Below, in pieces: positions 26,601 through 34,755 of a stretch of 64,000 nt of DNA. The translations under genes and the position numbers were made by a program. The notes under the pieces are model-generated. The model was not told the origin of the DNA. It searched no databases and worked only from the letters and a program-made list of their open reading frames with translations. Origin of the DNA: Pacificispira sp033344895 (GTDB lineage Bacteria > Pseudomonadota > Alphaproteobacteria > UBA8366 > Aestuariispiraceae); the NCBI GenBank assembly GCA_965229685.1, contig OZ245920.1, positions 434,001 through 498,000 on the forward strand. The letters run 5' to 3'. Numbering within the stretch: the first letter of the stretch is position 1; the number at the start of each line of letters is the position of its first letter.

Positions 26601-27163
26601 GTGAGCCATTCATCCATGAGACCGCTGTTGTCGACACCGATGTCGAGATCGGTGAGGGCAGCAAGGTTTGGCATTTTGTCCACTTGTTGCCGGGTGTGCG
26701 GATCGGAAGCCGCTGTATTCTGGGCCAGAACGTAATGGCCGGGCCGGACGTCGTTATAGGCGATGGCTGCAAGGTGCAGAACAATGTGGCGTTGTACAAA
26801 GGTGTGACGCTTGAGGAAGAGGTTTTCTGTGGCCCGTCCTGCGTTTTCACAAATGTTCTGACCCCGCGTGCTTTCGTCGAACGCAAGGACGAATTCTCGA
26901 AGACCCTTGTATGCCGGGGGGCGACGATTGGGGCCAACGCGACCATAGTCTGCGGAGTCAAAATCGGCCGCTATGCGATGATTGGAGCAGGCGCGGTCGT
27001 GACCCATGACGTGCCTGATTATGCATTGGTTGTCGGGAACCCGGCCCGCCAGCTCGGTTGGGTAAGCCGGTCAGGTGACCGCTTGGGCGATGACCTTCGC
27101 TGCCCCCGGACCGCAGAGACCTATCGATTGATCAACGGCCTGCTTGAGCCGGTTTCCGAGTGA
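26597..27163 (+). CDS. wlbB: WlbB-like UDP-3-amino-uronic acid N-acetyltransferase
   Basis: 188 residues from the ATG at 26597, which overlaps the wlbA stop (ATGA). The frame is open further upstream, but that would be a long overlap. The protein is a left-handed beta-helix: hexapeptide repeats run through IGEGSKVWHFVHLLPGVRIG, CILGQNVMAGPDVVIGDGCK, then TIGANATIVCGVKIGRYAMI and GAGAVVTHDVPDYALVVGNPA. This is the standard layout of WlbB/WbpD, which acetylates the 3-amino group to give UDP-GlcNAc3NAcA. Its position between WlbA and WlbC homologues supports the assignment. Confidence 0.88.
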   Translation: MSEPFIHETAVVDTDVEIGEGSKVWHFVHLLPGVRIGSRCILGQNVMAGPDVVIGDGCKVQNNVALYKGVTLEEEVFCGPSCVFTNVLTPRAFVERKDEFSKTLVCRGATIGANATIVCGVKIGRYAMIGAGAVVTHDVPDYALVVGNPARQLGWVSRSGDRLGDDLRCPRTAETYRLINGLLEPVSE

Positions 27164-27176
27164 AGGAAAGAATGAG

Positions 27177-28322
27177 ATGAGCCAACCGAATCCCATCGCT
27201 TTCGTCGATCTGAAGGCGCAATATGAAGCCTATCGTCAGGAAATCGACTCCGCGATCGCGACTGTCCTTGAACATGGCAAGTTCATCATGGGGCCAGAGG
27301 TGGCGTCTCTGGAGAACGAACTGGCGTCGTTCTGTGGCGCCAAGCATGCGATAGGCTGCTCCAGTGGCACCGATGCCTTGATGCTGATCATGATGGCAGA
27401 GGGTGTTGGCACCGGAGATGCCATTTTCGTCCCCAGTTTCACCTTTACCGCCACCGCGGAGGTTCCGCTGCTGCTCGGGGCGACTCCAATCTTCGTGGAT
27501 GTTGATCCCTCGGATTTCAACATGGCCCTGGTGGATCTGGAAAAGCGCATCCAGGCCGTGATCGACGGCGGAGAACTTCGGCCGTGCGGGATTCTTGCCA
27601 CGGATCTGTTCGGCCTGCCGGCGGATTATACGGCCCTGGAGGCCTTGGCTGCGAAATACAATGTCGCACTTTGGTCTGATGCAGCACAGTCTTTCGGTGG
27701 AGCCCTGGGAAACCGCAAGGTCGGGTCCCTGTCGCGCGCCACCGCGACCAGCTTCTTTCCCGCCAAGCCTTTGGGGTGTTACGGTGACGGTGGCGCAGTC
27801 CTGACGAACGATGATGAATTGGCTGATGTCATGAAATCGATCCGGGCGCATGGCAAGGGGGGGGAGAAGTATGACATTGTGCGCGTCGGTCTGAATGCGA
27901 GACTCGACACCTTGCAGGCGGCAGTTCTGCGCGCGAAGCTCCCACATTTCGCTTCCGAGATCGAAGTGCGTAACCGTGTCGCCGATGCCTATGATGCCAA
28001 GCTGAATGGCTTCGTGGAAACGCCAGCCCGTCGCCGTGGACACCAAAGCGCCTGGGCGCAATACACGATCAAGCTGCCCGCCGATCGTCGGGATGCCGTT
28101 GCGGCCGCGCTGAAAGCGGACGGCGTTCCGTGTGCGGTGTATTATCCAATGCCGATGCATCTGCAATCTGCGTACCGGCATTTTGGGGATGGTGAGGGTA
28201 GTCTGCCGGTGAGCGAGGCATTGAGCGGCCAGGTGCTGAGTCTGCCGATGCATCCCTTTCTGACCGAGCCGGAAATCGACCGCATTGCCGACGCAGTTAA
28301 GAGTGCTGTCGGATCCCGTTGA
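27177..28322 (+). CDS. wlbC: WlbC-like UDP-3-keto-uronic acid aminotransferase (DegT/DnrJ/EryC1)
   Basis: 381 residues from the ATG at 27177, preceded by GAAGGAAAG. The PLP lysine is at about 197 in the characteristic SFFPAKPLGCYGDGGA, with CSSGTDALMLIMMAEG and WSDAAQSFGG completing the cofactor site. The opening IAFVDLKAQYEAYRQEID is typical of WlbC/WbpE, which use glutamate to aminate the C3 ketone made by WlbA. The three Wlb genes form an intact module for a 2,3-diamino uronic acid sugar nucleotide. Confidence 0.9.
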   Translation: MSQPNPIAFVDLKAQYEAYRQEIDSAIATVLEHGKFIMGPEVASLENELASFCGAKHAIGCSSGTDALMLIMMAEGVGTGDAIFVPSFTFTATAEVPLLLGATPIFVDVDPSDFNMALVDLEKRIQAVIDGGELRPCGILATDLFGLPADYTALEALAAKYNVALWSDAAQSFGGALGNRKVGSLSRATATSFFPAKPLGCYGDGGAVLTNDDELADVMKSIRAHGKGGEKYDIVRVGLNARLDTLQAAVLRAKLPHFASEIEVRNRVADAYDAKLNGFVETPARRRGHQSAWAQYTIKLPADRRDAVAAALKADGVPCAVYYPMPMHLQSAYRHFGDGEGSLPVSEALSGQVLSLPMHPFLTEPEIDRIADAVKSAVGSR

Positions 28323-28326
28323 AGAG

Positions 28327-29517
28327 ATGTCCGGTATCGGGGACAGACCGGTCATTCTTTTTCTGGACGCCGGTACGGGAAAAGGCGGGGCGTCGCGCTC
28401 ACTCTATTACCTGATTGCTGCGCTGGACCGGACCCGTTGGGAACCGCATGTACTCTTGTTGGCCGGGAATCCGCTGGTCGCCTGGTATGACTCCCTCGGT
28501 GTCTCCGTTACACCCTTGCCCGGAATCCCGAGATTCCGACCCGGGGAGCGCAAGAATCCGATCGCGTTCGCGCATTTCGTTTGGCGAATGCGTCATTATC
28601 CGGCGGTGCTCAAGGCTGCGCGTAAGGCGCTGGCGGGAAGGGCCGGTCTGTTGCATGCCAACCACGAGAACCTGGCGCTGACCTGCCGGTGGCTGGCGGC
28701 CCAGTTGAAACGCCCCTGGGTATGTCACATACGGACAACCCTGGTCGATACGTGGTTCGCACGTCGGATATACCGTTTCATCCTGCGCCGGGCAGATCGT
28801 GTAGTCTTCATTTCCGATGGCGTTGCTGCGCATTTCGAAAAACTATGTGGCATACAGGCAGGGAAGCATTGCCGCACCGTGTTCAACGCCTATCGGCCGG
28901 AAGCCGACCCCGTGGAGCCACTGAATCTGCGTGGCGATCCGGACAGGCAGAAGTTGCGAGTTTTGACTCTCAGCAACATTACGCCGAATCGTGGAATCGA
29001 CCGACAGCTGGATGTTGCGGCGGTGCTGAAGAAACGGGGTATCACGGACATCCTGCTGGTGGTTTGTGGCGGACCACAGCACCGAAGCCTGAAACCGAAT
29101 GCCGAGCCTGGCTACTATGAACAGATCCTGACCCGGGTCGAGGAGGAGGAACTGGGCGCGGTGATTGAATTCACCGGTCACGTTCATCCCCCCGAACGCG
29201 CACTGGTGGCTTGCGATGTTTTGATGAAGCTTGGACGTGAAAACGTCCCCTGGGGGAGAGATCTGATCGAGGCGATGACCTTCGGGTTGCCGATTGTGAC
29301 GCTCGGAACCTTTGAGACCGTTGTGGAGAACGGCGTGAACGGATTCATCGACGCCGAGTTTGATACCAATCGCGTAGTCGGGCACTTGCTCCGATTGCGC
29401 GACGATGAGAATTTGCGTCAGACGATGGCGGTCGCCAATCAGCGAAAAGCGGAACGAATGTTCGCGCCGGAAGCCAGCGCCGCAGCAATTGAATCAATCT
29501 ATGACGAGTTGAGATAG
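28327..29517 (+). CDS. GT4-type glycosyltransferase
   Basis: 396 residues from the ATG at 28327, 4 bases after wlbC, with GAAGAG before it. GT-B fold is evident: N-terminal FLDAGTGKGGASRSLYYLIAAL and HANHENLALTCRW; C-terminal RVLTLSNITPNRGIDRQLDV, VIEFTGHVHPPE, and the donor-binding end LGRENVPWGRDLIEAMTFGL with PIVTLGTFE. The E-x7-E pattern common in GT4 is altered in this last segment. It probably transfers a sugar to the growing glycan; the donor is unknown, though the uronic sugar from the Wlb genes just upstream is a candidate. Confidence 0.82.
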   Translation: MSGIGDRPVILFLDAGTGKGGASRSLYYLIAALDRTRWEPHVLLLAGNPLVAWYDSLGVSVTPLPGIPRFRPGERKNPIAFAHFVWRMRHYPAVLKAARKALAGRAGLLHANHENLALTCRWLAAQLKRPWVCHIRTTLVDTWFARRIYRFILRRADRVVFISDGVAAHFEKLCGIQAGKHCRTVFNAYRPEADPVEPLNLRGDPDRQKLRVLTLSNITPNRGIDRQLDVAAVLKKRGITDILLVVCGGPQHRSLKPNAEPGYYEQILTRVEEEELGAVIEFTGHVHPPERALVACDVLMKLGRENVPWGRDLIEAMTFGLPIVTLGTFETVVENGVNGFIDAEFDTNRVVGHLLRLRDDENLRQTMAVANQRKAERMFAPEASAAAIESIYDELR

Positions 29518-30486
29518 GTGAAGCATCGAATCTCGCACCGGCCGCCTCCAACCGGGGAGGCCGCCGACCGGCTTCGGTCGATGAATGCGGCCCTGGCGGA
29601 ATCTGCGCCGAGGCCGAGCCCACTGGACGCGCCCGTCCTGTTTGTCTCTGGTGCCCCGCGTTCCGGCACGACACTGATGGCACAGGCGCTCATCCGGTAT
29701 TTCGATCTCGGCTTTGTGGACAATTTGACAGCCCGGTTCTGGCAGGCGCCGCAAACCGGAATGACCTTGTCTCAATCGGTGTTTGGCGAAAGCCGGCTTG
29801 AAGCCGCATCGTCCGATTTTGGCCGGACTGCCGGACGTGACATTCACGGCTTTCACTTTTTCTGGATGGAAAAACTGGCCTTGGAATGGGTCGATGATCT
29901 ATTCGAGGATCCCGCCAGGCGCGGCGTTGACTGGCGTGAAATCCAAGGCTGGATAGCAGGAATGCAAAGGCTCTCCAGGGCCGGATTTCTGTTCAAGGGG
30001 TACTACCCGTCCTATTTCATGCCCCAGTTTCTGGCGCTCGACCCGCTCTGTGTCTTTGTCTGTATTGAACGCGACCCGATTGAACAGGCTCTTTCGGTCT
30101 ATGATGCGAGACAGAAGGAAATGCTGTCGCTCGAGTCCTGGTGGAGCATGCAGCCACCAGACTATTATGAATTGGTCGATAAAGATGTTGATGAGCAAAT
30201 TCTTGGGCAGATAACCGGTCTGAACGCACATTTTCGGCAGTTGGCCTCCCAAGCGGGCGACCGATGTATTTTCGTACGATACGAAAATCTATGCTCCGAT
30301 CCGGAGGGAACCTTGATTCATATCGGCGAAGCGGTCGAGAAGGCGACGGGTTTTGCGCTCTCGCGGCGCGGCCTGGTACCGGAAATTACCCGAACACACC
30401 GCAAGTCGGATAAATCCCAGGCCGCTCTTGTAGCGCGGCTCGTCGAGCGGCTGGCGCAGTTTGAGAAATCAGGAGATACGGCATGA
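29518..30486 (+). CDS. Sulfotransferase family protein
   Basis: Up to 322 residues. The GTG at 29518 directly follows the previous stop; the ATG at 29581 (301 residues) is an alternative that would still keep the P-loop. The 5'-phosphosulfate loop is clear in VLFVSGAPRSGTTLMAQAL, and the 3'-phosphate site is likely at VCIERDPIEQALSVYDARQ about 135 residues later, followed by IFVRYENLCSDPEGTL, a common C-terminal feature. A more typical family member than the protein at 19801. The substrate is unknown. The end overlaps wbqC by ATGA. Confidence 0.8.
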   Translation: MKHRISHRPPPTGEAADRLRSMNAALAESAPRPSPLDAPVLFVSGAPRSGTTLMAQALIRYFDLGFVDNLTARFWQAPQTGMTLSQSVFGESRLEAASSDFGRTAGRDIHGFHFFWMEKLALEWVDDLFEDPARRGVDWREIQGWIAGMQRLSRAGFLFKGYYPSYFMPQFLALDPLCVFVCIERDPIEQALSVYDARQKEMLSLESWWSMQPPDYYELVDKDVDEQILGQITGLNAHFRQLASQAGDRCIFVRYENLCSDPEGTLIHIGEAVEKATGFALSRRGLVPEITRTHRKSDKSQAALVARLVERLAQFEKSGDTA

Positions 30487-31178
30487 GGCGGATTGGCATC
30501 CATCAGCCCAACTACCTGCCGTGGCTGGGCTATTTCCGGAAGATCGCGAGATGTGACGAGTTCGTCTTCTTCGACAATGCACGGCTGCCTTTGGGGAAAA
30601 GCTACGTCTCCCGCAATGCGATTCGCACCCATCAGGGAACACAATGGCTGACTGTCCCGATCGGGAAGGAGCAGATTCCGATATCGGAGGTCAAAGTATC
30701 GGATCAGAGATGGCGCAAGAAGCATGTCGGCAGCTTGATGCAATCCTACGGCAAGGCTCCCTATGCATCCGTTCTGAAAGACGCGGTTTTCCCGGTTTTG
30801 GAGCATGAATTCGATCGAATAGCCGATCTCAATATCGCCTTGATCAAAAGCTTGGCGTCCTGGATCGGTTTGGCGGATGTCCGGTTTCTCAGAGCCTCTG
30901 AGTTGGGGCTTTCAGAAGAAGGGGCGGAAAGCATCGAGCCGATCTTGCAGGCTCTGGACGCGACTGTCTATGTGACCGGAAAAGGCGCTGGAACGCAGCG
31001 TAGTATTGATGAAGCGTCCCTTAATGCGCTGGGCATCGACGTCGACTATATCTCTGCCGAGTTTCCGGAATACCGGCAGCTGCACGGCGCTTTTGAGCCG
31101 AGGATGTGTGCCGTTGATGCTTGCGCGAATATCGGCCCGGATGGCGTCAAACGGCTGCTGGACGGGGACGGGGAGTGA
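30483..31178 (+). CDS. WbqC family protein
   Basis: 231 residues, the usual family length. The diagnostic start IGIHQPNYLPWLGYFRKIARCD is present, with FFDNARLPLGKSYVSRNAI, WLTVPI and the later TGKGA and YRQLHGAFEPRMCAVDA. WbqC-like proteins recur in O-antigen, capsule and flagellin-glycan loci; several family members have been linked to amino-group acylation of sugar nucleotides, but no general activity is established. Four-base overlaps on both sides place it inside the tight operon. Confidence 0.85.
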   Translation: MRRIGIHQPNYLPWLGYFRKIARCDEFVFFDNARLPLGKSYVSRNAIRTHQGTQWLTVPIGKEQIPISEVKVSDQRWRKKHVGSLMQSYGKAPYASVLKDAVFPVLEHEFDRIADLNIALIKSLASWIGLADVRFLRASELGLSEEGAESIEPILQALDATVYVTGKGAGTQRSIDEASLNALGIDVDYISAEFPEYRQLHGAFEPRMCAVDACANIGPDGVKRLLDGDGE

Positions 31179-32248
31179 CAGCAAGGAAGTCGCGCATTCT
31201 GTTCGTCCTGCCGAGTTTCGCGGGGGGCGGCGCGGAGCGGGTCCTGCTGACGGTTCTGGGGCGCCTGGACCGTGAACGCTTCTCACCTGGCCTGCTTGTG
31301 CTTTCCGATGCGGGACCGCTGAAACCGTTGGTTCCGGACGATATCGACGTCCGGGTCCTGGGGACAGGCAGGGTCAGATCGGCATTGCCGTTGCTTCGGC
31401 GGGCCATTCGGGATGCGGCGCCGGATGCGGTGCTATCGACGATGGCATACCTGAATTTCGCGGTGTTGTCGGTCGGACCGGGTGGTCCTCTCTATTTTGT
31501 CCGGGAAGCAAACATGCCGGATCATACCGCCCGGCAGATCGGGTCGCATGTGCTGACCAGGCTGCTTTATCGGCTGTTGTACAGGCGCGCCTCGGCCGTC
31601 CTTTGTAACGCAAGGCCGATGCGCGATGCGCTCGCGGCCTGGGGGGTGGCGCAAGACAGGCTTGTTGCGATGCCGAACCCGGTTGATGTGGATATGATCC
31701 GTAAAGGCGTAGAGGCGCGGGTGGTGCCAGGGGACGGGCGCCGATTTGTTGCGGCTGGGCGGCTGACCGAGCAGAAGGGGTTTGACCGTCTTGTCGATTG
31801 GTTTCGCAACATGCCTGCGTCCGACCGTCTCTGTATTTTTGGAGATGGTCCTCAGGCCGAGCAGTTGCGTGCGCAAATTGATGGTGCCGGGTTTGGGGAG
31901 CGGATTCTCCTGAAGGGGTTTGATACCCGTGTCGCCGACTGGATTGCCGGGGCCGATGCGGTTCTCTTGCCATCTCGATGGGAAGGAATGCCGAATGTGG
32001 CTTTGGAATCACTGGCGCTTGGGACGCCGGTGATAGCGCATCGCGAAGCTGGCGGAATCGCGGAACTGGCCGATGCGACATCCAGACACGCGGTTAAAGT
32101 CGCGGAAGACGGCGCGGCTTTCCTGGCGGCGATGCAGGAGGTTGAAGCCACTTTACCGCGGCTGAAATCTCCACGTCCCAATCTTCTGCCGGCGTCCTTT
32201 CATGTGAATGAGGTCGTGCACCGCTATGAAACCCTATTGTCGAGATAG
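31175..32248 (+). CDS. GT4-family glycosyltransferase
   Basis: 357 residues from the GTG at 31175, which overlaps the wbqC stop (GTGA); the frame is open upstream without a better start. N-terminal motif ILFVLPSFAGGGAERVLLTVLG is typical of GT4 enzymes. The C-terminal half has RRFVAAGRLTEQKGFDRLVDW, ILLKGFDTRVADWIAGADAV and the donor-site sequence LPSRWEGMPNVALESLALGT with its E-x7-E glutamates, then PVIAHREAGGIAE. It is a retaining transferase by family; donor and acceptor unknown. Confidence 0.88.
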   Translation: MTARKSRILFVLPSFAGGGAERVLLTVLGRLDRERFSPGLLVLSDAGPLKPLVPDDIDVRVLGTGRVRSALPLLRRAIRDAAPDAVLSTMAYLNFAVLSVGPGGPLYFVREANMPDHTARQIGSHVLTRLLYRLLYRRASAVLCNARPMRDALAAWGVAQDRLVAMPNPVDVDMIRKGVEARVVPGDGRRFVAAGRLTEQKGFDRLVDWFRNMPASDRLCIFGDGPQAEQLRAQIDGAGFGERILLKGFDTRVADWIAGADAVLLPSRWEGMPNVALESLALGTPVIAHREAGGIAELADATSRHAVKVAEDGAAFLAAMQEVEATLPRLKSPRPNLLPASFHVNEVVHRYETLLSR

Positions 32249-32311
32249 CAGGTATTTACATTTGCCGTCGCGGCGTATCTTTCACCCCCGGATGAATTGG
32301 CGAGAGGGACG

Positions 32312-33325
32312 ATGACCCAGCAAACACTGCGGAATAAGAGGGTCCTGGTGACCGGGGCGGACGGCTTTATCGGCTCTCATCTTGTCGAAAGGCTGCAGCG
32401 CGACGGCGCCAGTGTAACGGCCCTGAGCGCATACAATTCCTTCGGGTCGGCCGGGTGGCTGGACAGTTTGGCCGAAGGCGTTCGCAGAGCTATTGAGATT
32501 CGTGCCGGCGATATCCGCGATCCCAACTTCGTTCGGGATCTTGTGGCGGGGCAGGAGGTGGTTTTCCATCTTGCGGCCCTGATTGCCATTCCCTTCAGCT
32601 ACGTCGCGCCGCAGTCCTATGTGGATGTAAATGTGACGGGTACCCTGAATGTCTTGGAGGCATGCCGTATGCATTCCGTCCAGCGTCTGGTACACACATC
32701 GACGTCGGAAACCTATGGTACGGCTCAGTACACGCCGATCGACGAATTGCATCCGATGCAGGGGCAGTCGCCGTACTCCGCCAGCAAGATTGGCGCTGAC
32801 CATATGGCTGAAGCATATTGGCGCAGTTTCAACCTTCCGGTGGTCATTTTGCGCCCGTTCAATACCTTCGGCCCCCGGCAAAGTGAGCGGGCGGTCATTC
32901 CGACCGTCATTCGCCAAATGCTGGATCCGGGCTGCGACACGATTCGTATCGGTGATATTAGTCCCGTCCGGGATTTCAATTTCGTGGGGGATATTGCCGA
33001 TGCCTTCCATACCGTCGGCACCTCGGAAAAGGTGGAGTACGGCACTGTCTACAATGCCGGTAGCGGCCATGGGGTAACTATCGGGGAGACCATCGAAATT
33101 CTGCGGGGCATTACAGGATGCAACAAGCCGCTGCAGGAGGAAGTCGATCGCAAACGGCCCAAAAATTCAGAAGTCTTTGAGCTGATCGCCAAGGCCGAAC
33201 GAATAGGTGCGCTAGGCTGGCGGCCGGCGGTCGGTCTGGAAGCCGGACTGGAAAAGACGGTGGCGTTCTGGCGTCGAGAAATCGGCGAAGGGCGAATTCG
33301 CCAATCCAGCGACTATCTGGTCTGA
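32312..33325 (+). CDS. legB: LegB-like NAD-dependent 4,6-dehydratase
   Basis: 337 residues from the ATG at 32312, which has GAGAGG 5 bases upstream; an in-frame TTG lies 5 codons earlier. Extended SDR with VLVTGADGFIGSHLVERL and the subfamily hallmark YNSFGSAGWLDSL at about 41-53 (compare the YNSFNSWGW of LegB-type enzymes), STSETYGTAQYTPIDE, YSASKIGADHMAEA and RPFNTFGPRQSERAVIP. In the legionaminic route LegB dehydrates a GDP- or UDP-GlcNAc to a 4-keto-6-deoxy sugar. It lies 30 kb from the PtmE-like gene, so the remaining leg genes (legC, legG, legH, legF) probably lie left of the window. Confidence 0.88.
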   Translation: MTQQTLRNKRVLVTGADGFIGSHLVERLQRDGASVTALSAYNSFGSAGWLDSLAEGVRRAIEIRAGDIRDPNFVRDLVAGQEVVFHLAALIAIPFSYVAPQSYVDVNVTGTLNVLEACRMHSVQRLVHTSTSETYGTAQYTPIDELHPMQGQSPYSASKIGADHMAEAYWRSFNLPVVILRPFNTFGPRQSERAVIPTVIRQMLDPGCDTIRIGDISPVRDFNFVGDIADAFHTVGTSEKVEYGTVYNAGSGHGVTIGETIEILRGITGCNKPLQEEVDRKRPKNSEVFELIAKAERIGALGWRPAVGLEAGLEKTVAFWRREIGEGRIRQSSDYLV

Positions 33326-33345
33326 AACTTCGCCGGATTAGCAGC

Positions 33346-34755
33346 ATGCACGCCTTAACCGTTCGCAGGGCCTATCAAACGGCATTCACACTCTATGTGC
33401 TGATTGTGCTTGTCGTCCTGACTTCGGTACCCGGATCGATAACGGTCGATTACGGTGCTGACGCGGCAACCTGGCTGCTGCCGGCGCAAGGGCTGGTGGA
33501 GGCTGGCGGTTTCGTCCACCCGGATTCGCCGCATCGGCCCATGACGGAACGGCCGCCGCTTTATCCAGGTCTTGTCGCGGCCACGATCTATCTGGCCGGC
33601 GACAACTTTCCAAAGCTTCTTGTATTGATTCAGGCAGCTGTTTTTGCCTGCAGTGCCATGATGCTGGCACGGTGGGCCGAGCGGCTGGGGCCGCCCGACC
33701 GGCCCATGATCGGACCACTTGCCTTTGCGCTTTTTCTTTTCAATCCGAACAGTCTCGGCACCGTGTTTTTTCTACAGTCGGAAACCATTTTTGCGGCATT
33801 TGTACTGGCGGCAACCATCGCTCTGCATCATACCGCCATGCAGCCGGGATTTCGACGTGCCGCGGGGCTCGGGTTGCTGCTTGCCGCCTGTGTTTTGATC
33901 CGCCCGGAAGGTCAGTTCCTGGCGATCTTGGCGGTCGTTGGGCTGCCTCTGATCTCACTGCTCGGTGGGGCGCGAGTACCCTTGCGGCGGGTCTTGTTGT
34001 CGAGTGCTGTCCTCGCGGTGGTCTGCTTTATGTCTGTTTCGCCCTGGATGGCCCGGACAGCCAGTCTCGGCGAGGGCTTCAGAGTAACCGGGGCCGCCAA
34101 TACGGTTTACTATCTTTGGGGATCCGGAACCCAGCTGGAGATGGTCGCGACCGGGGTGGGCGGTGCCGAGGCCGAGGCCCGCATGCAGGCGCGCCAACGC
34201 GCGGTCGCCGCCGCATTCGGCGAGTCATGGTACGTCATGCCGGAATTGGAGCAGCAAAGGCATCTGAGGGACGCTGCGATAGCGCAGATATTCAGCTATT
34301 CGCCAAGCGTCATATTCAAGACTACAGCATTGGCGACATTGCAGTTCTTTTCCGCCGGGGGGGGTGGCCGATTATTCGCCTTGGCTGGCCAGCCGGACGC
34401 CTCTCCCTTTGCACAGATGCAGGCCAGCGGTGAATCCAGTTATGCGGAATCTGTTTTGCTAGCGGTCAGCGAGGCAGATATGTCGTTGCTGGGATTGTGG
34501 GGTGCGGCCATGGGCTTCGTCATGGTGACCCGGATTCTGGGGCTGATCGGTGCGGCCAGGATATTGCTTCGCCGACGTTGGGACATCGCCCTGTTGATTG
34601 CGACGGTCATACTCTTCTTCGCGCTGGTAATGCCGTTCTATGGTATCTCCCGCTTCAGAGTACCGGCCGAATTCGCCTTTGTTCTGCTGACCTGTTTCTC
34701 ACTTTTTCCGCCCCGTCGCGGGAATGCCATCACCGTTCAGCAAACATCATGTTGA
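33346..34755 (+). CDS. GT-C-type membrane glycosyltransferase (ArnT/PMT-like topology)
   Basis: 469 residues with about 10 hydrophobic membrane segments (first at about 11-30). A luminal/periplasmic loop follows segment 1 and carries an acidic motif, VDYGADAATWLLPAQGLVEA, then a TERPPLYPGLVAATIYLAG stretch; the Asp-containing loop 1 matches GT-C enzymes that use lipid-linked sugars. The C-terminus ends with a Pro-rich segment around FRVPAEFAFVLLTCFSLF. It may transfer a sugar from undecaprenyl phosphate to a periplasmic acceptor. The next gene starts 7 bases before its stop. Confidence 0.72.
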   Translation: MHALTVRRAYQTAFTLYVLIVLVVLTSVPGSITVDYGADAATWLLPAQGLVEAGGFVHPDSPHRPMTERPPLYPGLVAATIYLAGDNFPKLLVLIQAAVFACSAMMLARWAERLGPPDRPMIGPLAFALFLFNPNSLGTVFFLQSETIFAAFVLAATIALHHTAMQPGFRRAAGLGLLLAACVLIRPEGQFLAILAVVGLPLISLLGGARVPLRRVLLSSAVLAVVCFMSVSPWMARTASLGEGFRVTGAANTVYYLWGSGTQLEMVATGVGGAEAEARMQARQRAVAAAFGESWYVMPELEQQRHLRDAAIAQIFSYSPSVIFKTTALATLQFFSAGGGGRLFALAGQPDASPFAQMQASGESSYAESVLLAVSEADMSLLGLWGAAMGFVMVTRILGLIGAARILLRRRWDIALLIATVILFFALVMPFYGISRFRVPAEFAFVLLTCFSLFPPRRGNAITVQQTSC

